A stretch of 64,000 nucleotides of DNA from Rhizobium rosettiformans (GCF_016806065.1 NZ_CP032405.1:4324605-4388604), one strand, 5' to 3'; counted from the stretch's first letter, positions 44,472 to 53,045 are shown. Program-made: numbers and translations. The notes: generated by a model not told the origin, from the sequence alone.

Positions 44472-44475
44472 CACA

Positions 44476-44480
44476 TTCTC
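44476..44480. repeat. Target-site duplication, right (TTCTC)
   Basis: The second copy of the TTCTC duplication, directly after the CA end of the element. Removing 37514-44480 restores a continuous RIME-like repeat that aligns along its whole length with the copy at 48179-48316. Confidence 0.8.
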
Positions 44481-44587
44481 CCCGCAAGCGGGGAGAAGAC
44501 CCCGTGCCGCTGCCCTCCCAGCCACCGGAGGTCTCGGCGGACTAGTCCCCTCTCCCCGCCTGCGGGGAGAGGGTTAGGTCGAGGGGC
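44476..44587. repeat. RIME-like element copy 2, right fragment
   Basis: It begins with CCCGCAAGCGGGGAGAAG after TTCTC and ends with GGGTTAGGTCGAGGGGC, the complement-like partner of GCCCCTC at 37485. With the left fragment it makes 136 bases, against 138 for the intact copy at 48179. It sits 20 bases beyond the urtD stop. Confidence 0.83.
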
Positions 44588-44607
44588 AAACGCCATAGCG
44601 CTCATCA

Positions 44608-45363
44608 TCACCGCCCCAGATAGTTCTCGATGACCTTCTGGTCGTTCGAGACGAAATCGATCGACCCTTCCGCCAAGACCGACCCTTCCGCCAGGCAGGT
44701 GACCTTGACGCCGAGATCGCGGATGAAGCCCATGTCGTGTTCGACGACGACGACGGAACGCGTCTTCGCGATTTCCTTCAGGAGAATAGCGGTTTCCGCC
44801 GTCTCGGCATCGGTCATGCCGGCGACCGGCTCGTCGACGAGCAGAAGCTTGGGCTCCTGGGCGAGCAGCATGCCGATCTCCAGCCACTGCTTCTGGCCAT
44901 GGGATAGATTGGCGGCGAACTCGTCCTTGCGGTGAGTCAGACGCACCGTCTCGAGGATCTCCTCGATGCGCGCCTTGTCTTCGGACGTCAGCCGATAGAA
45001 GAGCGTGGCAAAGACGCCGCGCTTGCGGTTCAGCGCAAGTTCCAGATTGTCCCAGACGGTATGGCTCTCAAACACGGTCGGTTTCTGGAACTTGCGGCCG
45101 ATCCCGAGCTGGGCGATCTCGGCCTCGTCCTTCTTGGTCAAATCGATCTTGCCGCCATCGAAGAAGACCTCGCCCTCGTCCGGCCGGGTCTTGCCGGTGA
45201 TGATGTCCATCATCGTCGTCTTGCCGGCGCCGTTCGGGCCGATGATGGCGCGGAGTTCACCCGGCTCGACGATGAAGGAGAGCGAGTTCAGCGCCTTGAA
45301 GCCGTCGAAGGAGACGGAGACACCGTCGAGATAGAGCAGGCTGGACGTGGTCTTTTCGCTCAT
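44608..45363 (-). CDS. urtD: Urea ABC transporter ATPase UrtD
   Basis: A 251-residue cytoplasmic ATPase of the LivG type. It shows Walker A GPNGAGKTT (about 40-48), Q-loop RKFQKPTVFE, signature LSHGQKQWLEIGML and Walker B LLLVDEPVAGMTD. The LSHGQKQWLEIG form is characteristic of UrtD. It starts four bases after the urtC stop. Downstream the order would normally run to urtE; here the RIME-like repeat and Mu-like element intervene. Confidence 0.94.
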   Translation of the reverse strand: MSEKTTSSLLYLDGVSVSFDGFKALNSLSFIVEPGELRAIIGPNGAGKTTMMDIITGKTRPDEGEVFFDGGKIDLTKKDEAEIAQLGIGRKFQKPTVFESHTVWDNLELALNRKRGVFATLFYRLTSEDKARIEEILETVRLTHRKDEFAANLSHGQKQWLEIGMLLAQEPKLLLVDEPVAGMTDAETAETAILLKEIAKTRSVVVVEHDMGFIRDLGVKVTCLAEGSVLAEGSIDFVSNDQKVIENYLGR

Positions 45364-45367
45364 GGTC

Positions 45368-46537
45368 TCACTCCGCAGCCACGGGGGCCGATTGGGGTTT
45401 CACGTCGCTATTGGCAGCGTCCTTGTCCGCCTCGCGGGCATAGTCCTTGCGTTTCGCGAGATAGGCCTGGACCGTGCCGACGATGCCCTTGGGCAGGAAC
45501 AGCGTGACGAAGATGAAGAGGCCGCCCAGCGCAAAGAGCCAGAGATCGGGAAAGGCACCGGTGAAGTAGCTCTTGCCGACATTCACGAGGATCGCCCCGA
45601 TGATCGGCCCGATCAGCGTGCCGCGTCCGCCGACCGCGGTCCACACGACCACCTCGATGGAGTTGGCCGGGGCAAACTCGCCGGGATTGATGATGCCGAC
45701 CTGCGGCACGAAGAGCGCGCCGGCAATGCCCGCCATCATCGCCGAGACGACGAAGGTGAAGAGCTTGATGTTCTCGACGCGGTAGCCGAGGAAACGCACA
45801 CGGCTTTCCGCATCACGCACACCGACCAGCACCTTGCCGAATTTCGACCGCGTGATGCCCGATGCGATCACCAGGCAGAGTGCGAGGAAGATCGCCGAGA
45901 GCGCAAAGAGCACGGCGCGCGTGCCGGACGCCTGGACGGAGAAGCCGAGGATCTCCTTGTAGTCCGTGAGACCGTTATTGCCGCCAAAGCCCATGTCATT
46001 GCGGAAGAAGGCGAGCATCAGCGCATATGTCATCGCCTGGGTGATGATCGACAGATAGACGCCGTTGACGCGGGAGCGGAAGGCGAACCAGCCGAAGACG
46101 AAGGCGAGCAGGCCAGGAACGATCACTACCATCGCCATGGCGACGGGGAACATGTCCATGCCGTACCAGAACCACGGCAGTTCCTTCCAGTTCAGGAAGA
46201 CCATGAAGTCTGGCAGGATGGGATCGCCATAGACGCCGCGAGAGCCGATCTGGCGCATCAGATACATGCCCATCGCGTAGCCACCGAGCGCGAAGAAGGC
46301 GCCGTGGCCGAGCGAAAGGATGCCGCAATAGCCCCAGACAAGATCGAGGGCCAGCGCCAGCAGTGCATAGCAGAGATACTTGCCGAGCAGCGACATGATG
46401 TAGGTCGGCACATGCAGCGGGCTGTCCGGTGGCATCAGGAGATTGAGCGCCGGAATGAGCAATGCAAAGGCGACGAGGATGCCGGCGGCAATCAGGATCT
46501 TGCCTTCGAGTGCGCGTAAGATGAAGCCGGTAATCAT
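45368..46537 (-). CDS. urtC: Urea ABC transporter permease UrtC
   Basis: A 389-residue inner-membrane permease of the LivM type with about ten helices. Motifs include CYALLALALDLVWGYCGILSLGHGAFFALGGYAMGMYLMRQ and GRGTLIGPIIGAILVN, both typical of UrtC. A polar C-terminal tail (about 25 residues) is cytoplasmic. Its ATG overlaps the urtB stop by four bases. Confidence 0.94.
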   Translation of the reverse strand: MITGFILRALEGKILIAAGILVAFALLIPALNLLMPPDSPLHVPTYIMSLLGKYLCYALLALALDLVWGYCGILSLGHGAFFALGGYAMGMYLMRQIGSRGVYGDPILPDFMVFLNWKELPWFWYGMDMFPVAMAMVVIVPGLLAFVFGWFAFRSRVNGVYLSIITQAMTYALMLAFFRNDMGFGGNNGLTDYKEILGFSVQASGTRAVLFALSAIFLALCLVIASGITRSKFGKVLVGVRDAESRVRFLGYRVENIKLFTFVVSAMMAGIAGALFVPQVGIINPGEFAPANSIEVVVWTAVGGRGTLIGPIIGAILVNVGKSYFTGAFPDLWLFALGGLFIFVTLFLPKGIVGTVQAYLAKRKDYAREADKDAANSDVKPQSAPVAAE

Positions 46538-48138
46538 GCTTCCACCGCCCTTCCCTTGAGCGCGAAGAGGCCGCGCGGTCGTTTCTGAATGAAGAGAATG
46601 ATCAGCACGAGCACGAGGATCTTGCCGAGCACGGCACCTACTGACGGTTCAAGGAACTTGTTGAGGATGCCGAGTGACAAGGCGCCGACCAGCGTGCCCC
46701 AGAGATTGCCGACACCGCCGAAGACCACGACCATGAAACTGTCGATGATATAGGCCTGGCCGAGGTTCGGAGAGACATTGTCGATCTGGGAAAGCGCCAC
46801 CCCGGCGATACCGGCAATGCCCGAACCGAGCGCGAAGGTGAAGGCATCGACCCAAGGCGTGCGAATGCCCATGGAAGACGCCATCCGGCGGTTCTGGGTG
46901 ACGGCGCGCATCTGCAGGCCGAAGGCGGACTTCTTCATCAGCGCCAGAAGCGCAAAGAAGATGGTGAGGGAGAAGAGCACGATCCACAGACGGTTCCAGG
47001 TGATCGTCATGCCGCCGAGCGCAAAGGAGCCTGACATCCAGGACGGGTTGCCCACTTCCTGGTTGGTCGGGCCGAAGATGGTGCGCACGGTCTGCTGCAG
47101 GATCAGCGAGATACCCCAGGTGGCAAGCAGCGTTTCGAGCGGCCGTCCATAGAGGAAGCGGATGACGCCGCGCTCGATGACGAGGCCGATCAGCGCCGTC
47201 ATCAGGAAGGCAACGGGAAGCGCAATGGCGAGGGACCAGTCGAAGAGCCCGGGATAGCTGGTGCGGATGACCTGCTGCACCACGAAGGTGGAATAGGCGC
47301 CGATCATCACCATCTCGCCATGCGCCATATTGATGATGCCCATGACGCCGAAGGTGATGGCAAGACCAATGGCCGCCAGCAGCAGCACCGATCCGAGCGA
47401 AATGCCATACCAGACGCTTTCGGCGGCATCCCAGACCACCAGCTGGCTTTCGATCTTCGAGACCGCGGCATCGAGATCAGGCCGCAATGTTTCATCAATG
47501 GTGCCTGACACCGACAGAAGGATGCTTTTTGCCGGACGCCCGCCGATCGATGCCACCGACTCGATCGCACCACGTTTTTCCTCGATCGAGCGATCCGAAG
47601 CGAGAACGGAGACGGCCCTCGCCTGCTCCATGCGTGACTTGACCTCGGGATCAGTCTCCTTGGCCAGCGCCGCCTCGACGAGTTCCAGATTTTCGGCACT
47701 CGGAGACTGCAGCACCGCCTGGGCGGCAGAGAGACGCACAGTCCTGTCGGGGCTCAGCAGCGTCAGACCGCCAAGCGCAGAACGGATCGCGCGGCGGAGG
47801 TTGTTGTTGACCCTGATCTTCGTAAAGGCGCTTTTCGGCTCCTCGCCGACAGTCTCGCCGGTCAGCGGATCGATCGCAGCAAGATTGCTGCCCGCAGCCT
47901 TGGTGATGAAGACGGCACCGTCCGACTTGCGAACGAAGAGCTCCCCCTCAGCAAAGGCTTCCAGCGCCGGCACGATGCGCGGATCCCCGGTCGCGGCGAT
48001 CTGCCCGATCAGCTCTTCGGTCTGCTTGAAATTGGCCTTGCCGAGTGCGTTGAGGAGATCCTTCGGATCGCTCTGCGCATAGGAGGGCGCGGCGAGTGCG
48101 AGGAAGGTGAAGAGGAGTGTGATGAAACGAATGAGCAT
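46534..48138 (-). CDS. urtB: Urea ABC transporter permease UrtB
   Basis: A 534-residue permease. Unlike LivH it has a signal peptide (ends PSYAQSD, about 24) and a periplasmic N-terminal region of about 210 residues with LFVRKSDGAVFITKAAGSNLAAIDPLTGE, before the membrane domain (ITFGVMGIINMAHGEMVMIGAYSTFVVQQ). This long form is normal for UrtB. It forms the pore with UrtC. It is separated from urtA by about 200 bases containing a RIME-like repeat. Confidence 0.94.
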   Translation of the reverse strand: MLIRFITLLFTFLALAAPSYAQSDPKDLLNALGKANFKQTEELIGQIAATGDPRIVPALEAFAEGELFVRKSDGAVFITKAAGSNLAAIDPLTGETVGEEPKSAFTKIRVNNNLRRAIRSALGGLTLLSPDRTVRLSAAQAVLQSPSAENLELVEAALAKETDPEVKSRMEQARAVSVLASDRSIEEKRGAIESVASIGGRPAKSILLSVSGTIDETLRPDLDAAVSKIESQLVVWDAAESVWYGISLGSVLLLAAIGLAITFGVMGIINMAHGEMVMIGAYSTFVVQQVIRTSYPGLFDWSLAIALPVAFLMTALIGLVIERGVIRFLYGRPLETLLATWGISLILQQTVRTIFGPTNQEVGNPSWMSGSFALGGMTITWNRLWIVLFSLTIFFALLALMKKSAFGLQMRAVTQNRRMASSMGIRTPWVDAFTFALGSGIAGIAGVALSQIDNVSPNLGQAYIIDSFMVVVFGGVGNLWGTLVGALSLGILNKFLEPSVGAVLGKILVLVLIILFIQKRPRGLFALKGRAVEA

Positions 48139-48178
48139 GCTGTTGTCCCCGGATTGGCGGGCGGTCGAGCCTGAAAAG

Positions 48179-48316
48179 GCCCCTCATCCGCCTGCCGGCA
48201 CCTTCTCCCCGTGAACGGGGAGAAGGAGGATTGCCGCACCCTCGCCGCTAGTGACCGGCAGACCGCCGGACAAATCCCCTCTCCCCGCTTGCGGGGAGAG
48301 GGTTAGGGTGAGGGGC
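48179..48316. repeat. RIME-like palindromic element, copy 3 (intact)
   Basis: A 138-base element from GCCCCTC at 48179 to GAGGGGC at 48310-48316. It has two internal hairpins, CTCCCCGTGAACGGGGAG near 48205 and CTCCCCGCTTGCGGGGAG near 48282. It aligns with the split copy at 37485/44587. It lies between urtA and urtB, where a hairpin can protect the 3' end of a binding-protein mRNA and lower permease output. Confidence 0.8.
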
Positions 48317-48336
48317 TTAGACCTCAGGCCAAGCGA

Positions 48337-49626
48337 TCAGCTGCCCTTGCCGCCGCACTTGCCGGTGGCAACGTTGAAGTTGCCGCATTCCATTGGCTTG
48401 CGCCAATCAGCGATCAGGTCCTTGGAATCAGGCAGATAATCGGACCACTCGTCACCGACGACGGCAGGCGTTTCCTGGACGACTTCGAACTGGCCGTCGG
48501 CCTGGATTTCGCCGATCAGCACCGGCTTGGTGATGTGGTGGTTCGGCATGACGGTCGAGTAGCCGCCGGTCAGGTTCGGAACGGCAACACCGATGATCGA
48601 GTCGAGAACGGCATCAGTCTCGGTGGTGCCGGCAGCTTCGACAGCCTTAACCCAGGCGTTGAAGCCGATATAGGCAGCTTCCATCGGGTCATTGGTCACG
48701 CGCTTTTCGTTGCCGGTAAAGGCGTGCCACGTCTTGATGAACTCGGCATTGGCCGGGGTGTCGACGGACTGGAAGTAGTTCCAGGCGGCAAGGTGACCGA
48801 CGAGCGGAGCGGTATCGAGACCGGCGAGCTCTTCCTCACCAACGGAGAAGGCGACGACCGGGATGTCTTCGGCCTTGATGCCCTGGTTGCCCAGTTCCTT
48901 GTAGAAGGGAACGTTGGCGTCACCGTTGATGGTCGAAACGACGGCGGTCTTCTTGCCGGCCGAACCGAACTTCTTGATGTCGGAAACGATGGTCTGCCAG
49001 TCGGAATGACCGAACGGCGTGTAGTTGATCATGATGTCTTCTTCGGCAACGCCCTTGGACATCAGATAGGATTTGAGGATCTTGTTGGTCGTCTGCGGAT
49101 AGACGTAGTCGGTGCCCGCGAGAACCCAGCGCTCGACGCCTTCGTTCTCGGCCAGATAGTCAACGGCCGGGATCGCCTGCTGGTTCGGAGCAGCACCCGT
49201 GTAGAAGATGTTGCGCGAGGATTCTTCACCCTCGTACTGGACCGGGTAGAAGAGGATCGAGTTCAGCTCTTCAAAGACCGGCAGGACGGACTTGCGCGAC
49301 GACGAAGTCCAGCAACCGAAGACGGCCGCAACCTTGTCCTTTTCAATCAGCTCGCGCGCCTTTTCAGCAAACAGCGGCCAGTCGGACGCCGGGTCGACGA
49401 CAACGGCTTCGATCTTCTTACCGAGAATGCCACCCTTCTTGTTCTGCTCTTCGACGAGCATCAGCATGGCGTCCTTCAACGTCGTTTCCGAGATCGCCAT
49501 CGTGCCGGACAGCGAGTGCAGGACGCCGATCTTGATCGTGTCTTCCTGGGCGAATGCGCCGTGGAAGGCCGTCGTCGACAGCATGGCGCCGAGAAGCGCC
49601 CCTGTCAGTTTCATCTTCATGGACAT
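48337..49626 (-). CDS. urtA: Urea ABC transporter substrate-binding protein
   Basis: A 429-residue periplasmic protein with a signal peptide (ends AFHGAFAQEDTI, about 27). It begins IKIGVLHSLSGTMAISETTLKDA and includes FGCWTSSSRKSVLPVFEELNSILFYPVQYEGEESS, the classic UrtA stretch, and NHHITKPVLIGEIQADGQF. It binds urea or short amides. GAGGGGATC precedes the ATG. It is the first gene of the operon; the upstream gap has the palindrome at 49721-49736. Confidence 0.95.
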   Translation of the reverse strand: MSMKMKLTGALLGAMLSTTAFHGAFAQEDTIKIGVLHSLSGTMAISETTLKDAMLMLVEEQNKKGGILGKKIEAVVVDPASDWPLFAEKARELIEKDKVAAVFGCWTSSSRKSVLPVFEELNSILFYPVQYEGEESSRNIFYTGAAPNQQAIPAVDYLAENEGVERWVLAGTDYVYPQTTNKILKSYLMSKGVAEEDIMINYTPFGHSDWQTIVSDIKKFGSAGKKTAVVSTINGDANVPFYKELGNQGIKAEDIPVVAFSVGEEELAGLDTAPLVGHLAAWNYFQSVDTPANAEFIKTWHAFTGNEKRVTNDPMEAAYIGFNAWVKAVEAAGTTETDAVLDSIIGVAVPNLTGGYSTVMPNHHITKPVLIGEIQADGQFEVVQETPAVVGDEWSDYLPDSKDLIADWRKPMECGNFNVATGKCGGKGS

Positions 49627-49720
49627 TGTTGTGATCCCCTCTTCTTGGTCGCAACCGGTCGGTTAATGAGTGTTAACCGTTGCTGAAGGGGACTATCCGA
49701 TGCCGCAGTGCAAAACCGTA

Positions 49721-49736
49721 TACGTCGTTTGACGTA
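49721..49736. promoter_or_regulatory. TACGTC-N4-GACGTA palindrome between urtA and heme oxygenase
   Basis: A perfect six-base inverted repeat around GTTT, lying 95 bases before urtA and 113 before the heme oxygenase gene. TACGT-type palindromes are used by several NarL/FixJ-family response regulators in alphaproteobacteria, and such a regulator is encoded at 56958. That link is inference. Nothing else was seen in the 222-base gap. Confidence 0.45.
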
Positions 49737-49848
49737 GGTCGGGGGGTAAAAGTGGGAACACGTGTGTCGGACAGATCGCAGCCCACAAGTTCAGGCTTGT
49801 ACAGATCAAAAGATCACCGATATAAGGGCGTGGCTAGAAAGGATTGCA

Positions 49849-50415
49849 ATGGATTTTCCGCCCCGTCGAACTGCTCTCAAAGAGGCGACTGCCGAGGCCC
49901 ATGCGGCGCTCGATAGCCTCGTCGGCAGTTTCCGGACCCTCGATGACTACAAGTGTTATCTGGCCGGCATAGCAGCCTTCCGCATGCCAGTCGAAGCCTG
50001 GCTCTCCGAGGCCGAGCTGCCTCTGGGCCTGAAGGGCTACGAGCCACATCGGGTCCATGCCGAGCTGCAGGCTGATCTTTCTGACTTGAACACTCGCCCG
50101 CCGACTGACCAGCCGCCGTTCACGCCTCCAGACGGCGACGGCATCGTCGGACTGCTTTACGTGCTGGAAGGATCGGCGCTCGGCGCCCGTCTCCTTGCCA
50201 AGCGCGCGGAAACACTTGGCCTGTCAGCAGATTTCGGGGCGCGACATCTTTTTTCACAAGCTCGGAACTTTTCCAGCTGGCGTGCATTCTCGGAGCGTAT
50301 GGAGAACGTGGGTGTATACGACAACCAGGCTGCCGCAAGGTGGGCAAACACCGCTTTCGACTATGCCCGTAGTGCCTTCGAAAGCGCCCTGAATGCAGAA
50401 TGTTCCTTCCGTTGA
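49849..50415 (+). CDS. Biliverdin-producing heme oxygenase
   Basis: A 188-residue heme oxygenase of the bacterial HmuO/BphO type. It opens RTALKEATAEAHAALDSLVG with the proximal His (about residue 17), and has GIVGLLYVLEGSALGARLLAKRA (about 100-122), the distal helix region with G-S-A-x-G-A. It splits heme to biliverdin, CO and iron, giving the chromophore of the phytochrome encoded next. AAAGGA precedes the ATG. The stop lies 23 bases inside the phytochrome gene. Confidence 0.9.
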   Translation: MDFPPRRTALKEATAEAHAALDSLVGSFRTLDDYKCYLAGIAAFRMPVEAWLSEAELPLGLKGYEPHRVHAELQADLSDLNTRPPTDQPPFTPPDGDGIVGLLYVLEGSALGARLLAKRAETLGLSADFGARHLFSQARNFSSWRAFSERMENVGVYDNQAAARWANTAFDYARSAFESALNAECSFR

Positions 50416-52948
50416 CCTCACAAATTGTGATCGTGAACCCATTCATATCCCTGGCTCCATCCAGCCGCATGGATGTCTTCTGGCCTGCGATCCAAGTATA
50501 AGTTCAATCCGACTTTACTCGGCGAATGCCCCGGAGATGCTGGGCGCCAAGGGCCCGATGGAGGGCCTCTGGCTCGCTGACTTGCTCGGCGAGGACGTGA
50601 TCCATGACATTCGTAACGCGGTGGCCGCCGCACCTGAAGCAAGCCGCCCGGCCGTGATTGCCCACCTACTCCTGCCTACTGGGCAACATTTCGACGTTGC
50701 GGTCCATCGCCAGAAGCAGGGGGCCATCCTCGAATTCGAGCCATCCTTCAGACGCACCCAACCGCTGCAACTCGCTCGCGAGATGATCGGCCGCGTGAAG
50801 GATATCAACGATATCGATCTGCTGATTTCCGCGTCCGCCAAGCTGGTTCGCACTGTGCTCGGCTACGATCGCGTCATGGTCTACCGCTTCGAGGAAGATG
50901 GATCAGGCAAGGTCGCGAGCGAAGCCAAGCGCCACGATCTGGAGAGTTTTCTCGGCCAGTATTTTCCCGCCACCGACATCCCGCGCCAGGCGCGCATTCT
51001 CTACATGCAGAACCCGATCCGCGTCATTTCGGATGCGAGGGGGCTGCGCGTCGATCTGCTGCCGCAGGCTGAAGAACGGGCAGCCCCGCTCGATCTTTCC
51101 TTCGCCCACCTGCGCAGCGTGTCGCCGATCCACTGCGAATACCTGCGCAACATGGGCGTTTCGGCCTCCATGTCGATCTCGATCATTGTCGACGGTAGGC
51201 TCTGGGGCCTGATCGCCTGCCATCACTATGCGCCCAAGACCCTCACCATGTCCGAGCGCATCGCGGCAGAAATGTTCGGCGAATTCTTCTCGCTCCATCT
51301 TCTGGCGCTGAAGCAGAAGCGCAAGCTGGATATCTCCAACGAAGCGCGGCGTTCGCTGGATCGCTTTCTCCAGGCTGCCTCGCATCGCTCAGATCTCGAC
51401 GACATCCTCACCGCCGCTTTGCCCGAATTCCAGACGCTGTTTGCCTGCGACGGCGTGGGCCTGCTGATGAACGGCCGCTGGACCGCCATTGGCAGCACGC
51501 CACCGCCAGGGACGGAGGGAGACTTCGCTCGCTTCATCACCGAAGTCGCAGATGGCAGCATCTGGTCAACGAAGGCGCTTTCCGAGAACTATCCCCCTGC
51601 CGAAGCCTACTTCGAAGCCGTCTCCGGCGTCATGGCCGTTCCCCTCTCGCATTTGCCACGCGACTACATCTTCTTCTTCCGCAGGGAACGCCTGCAGACA
51701 CTAAACTGGGCGGGCAATCCGGAAAAGACCTATGAGACAGGTCCCCTCGGCGATCGCCTGACCCCGCGCAAGAGCTTTGCCCTGTGGAAGGAAACGGTTC
51801 AGCGCCAAGCGACGCCGTGGCGCGACAGCGATTTCGAGATTGCCGAAGCGATCCGTTCGGCGACCGTCGAGATCGTCCTGCGCCACAACGAGCTGATGGA
51901 AGAGGAACGCAGCAAGTCCGACGTGCGCCAGCGCATGCTGAACGAGGAGCTGAACCACCGGGTGAAGAACATCCTGGCCGTGATCAAGTCGCTGGTGGCG
52001 GCGCCTTCGCAGGATGAAGTTCCGATCCAGGACTATATTGGCTCGCTGCGCGGCCGCATCCACGCCCTCTCCCATGCCCATGACCAGCTGACGCGCGGTG
52101 GCGGTGGCGGCACACTCAACGACCTCCTGCAGGCAGAGCTCCTGCCCTACCGCGCCGGTCGCAGCGTGATCGAGATCAAGGGCCCCTCCGTCACACTCGA
52201 CGCCCGGGCCCATGCCGTCGCAGCCCTTGTGATCCATGAGATGTGCACAAATGCTGCGAAATACGGCGCGCTGTCGCGCGACGGCGGGTCGCTCGCCATT
52301 TCCTGGGAGAAAACCAGCGATGGCGATTGCCGTCTCCATTGGCGCGAAAGTGGCGGACCGACCGTCGGCCCCATCGGCCGGAAGGGCTTCGGTTCGGCCC
52401 TCATCGAGCGGAGCATCCCCTATGACCTCGGCGGTACGAGCCGCGTCGATTATCATCCCGCGGGGCTGGATGCCGAGTTCCGGCTGCCGGGGCGCTTTCT
52501 GAACTGGGAAGCTGAAACCGTGAGCGAAGAACCCAATCCGCATGCCGAAGCCGAAGTGGCTGATCATCCGACGAGCATCGCTGGAATACCGGTCCTCTTG
52601 GTTGAGGACCAGGTGCTGATCGCCATGGACGCGGAAATGATGCTCGCCGACGCCGGCATCGACAATGTCGTGACCGCGAGCTCAAGCAGCGACGCGCTGA
52701 ACCGCCTGAGGAGTTTCGCACCGGCGATCGCGATCCTCGACATCAATCTCGGCAGTGACACCTCGGTGCCCGTTGCTCAGGAGCTCATGCGTCGCGGCAT
52801 CCCCTTCGTCTTCGCCACCGGTTACGATGATCGCTCCTCGGTTCCAGAGGAATTGCTGTCCGTACCAGTCGTGCGTAAGCCCTATGATGCCAACGCCCTC
52901 GTGAAAGCACTTTCCGATCGGCTCGCCGCCGAGGTTCCGGCAGAATGA
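50393..52948 (+). CDS. Bacteriophytochrome with HWE histidine kinase and receiver
   Basis: An 851-residue red/far-red photoreceptor. Cys12 in NCDREPIHIPGSIQPHG is the biliverdin attachment site. PAS (about 10-115), GAF (about 130-305, with FPATDIPRQARILY) and PHY (about 320-500) domains follow. The kinase is of the HWE class, with H522 in LNEELNHRVKN. A C-terminal receiver (about 725-840) has its phosphoacceptor D783 in AILDINLG. The set resembles Agp2 of Agrobacterium. It is coupled by overlap to heme oxygenase, so chromophore and apoprotein are made together. Confidence 0.94.
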   Translation: MQNVPSVDLTNCDREPIHIPGSIQPHGCLLACDPSISSIRLYSANAPEMLGAKGPMEGLWLADLLGEDVIHDIRNAVAAAPEASRPAVIAHLLLPTGQHFDVAVHRQKQGAILEFEPSFRRTQPLQLAREMIGRVKDINDIDLLISASAKLVRTVLGYDRVMVYRFEEDGSGKVASEAKRHDLESFLGQYFPATDIPRQARILYMQNPIRVISDARGLRVDLLPQAEERAAPLDLSFAHLRSVSPIHCEYLRNMGVSASMSISIIVDGRLWGLIACHHYAPKTLTMSERIAAEMFGEFFSLHLLALKQKRKLDISNEARRSLDRFLQAASHRSDLDDILTAALPEFQTLFACDGVGLLMNGRWTAIGSTPPPGTEGDFARFITEVADGSIWSTKALSENYPPAEAYFEAVSGVMAVPLSHLPRDYIFFFRRERLQTLNWAGNPEKTYETGPLGDRLTPRKSFALWKETVQRQATPWRDSDFEIAEAIRSATVEIVLRHNELMEEERSKSDVRQRMLNEELNHRVKNILAVIKSLVAAPSQDEVPIQDYIGSLRGRIHALSHAHDQLTRGGGGGTLNDLLQAELLPYRAGRSVIEIKGPSVTLDARAHAVAALVIHEMCTNAAKYGALSRDGGSLAISWEKTSDGDCRLHWRESGGPTVGPIGRKGFGSALIERSIPYDLGGTSRVDYHPAGLDAEFRLPGRFLNWEAETVSEEPNPHAEAEVADHPTSIAGIPVLLVEDQVLIAMDAEMMLADAGIDNVVTASSSSDALNRLRSFAPAIAILDINLGSDTSVPVAQELMRRGIPFVFATGYDDRSSVPEELLSVPVVRKPYDANALVKALSDRLAAEVPAE

Positions 52949-53045
52949 TAACTGAAACTGCCCCGCAACCCCTGCGTTACTAGGGTTGCCCGGCCGACCC
53001 CAAGCCAATACGTTCTCATTATGTTCCGACATAAGGGAGGCGACC

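Larger units (their letters stand above)
37514..44475. mobile_element. 6.96-kb Mu-like transposable element without virion genes
   Basis: The element begins with 5'-TG at 37514 and ends with CA-3' at 44475, is flanked by TTCTC on both sides, and carries a repressor and early-regulator pair, MuA-type transposase, MuB ATPase, GemA-like protein and five unknown small genes, all apparently intact. Two related transposase-site-like repeats lie at each end. There are no head, tail, portal, terminase or lysis genes, so it resembles the early region of a Mu-type phage turned stand-alone transposon. All but the repressor read left to right, opposite to the urt/ure operon in which it sits. Confidence 0.88.

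Noticed and set aside
37514..44475. Reading the element as a full Mu-type prophage
   Set aside because: No terminase, portal, head, tail, lysis or Mom-like gene is present within the defined ends, and the flanks are urt genes.
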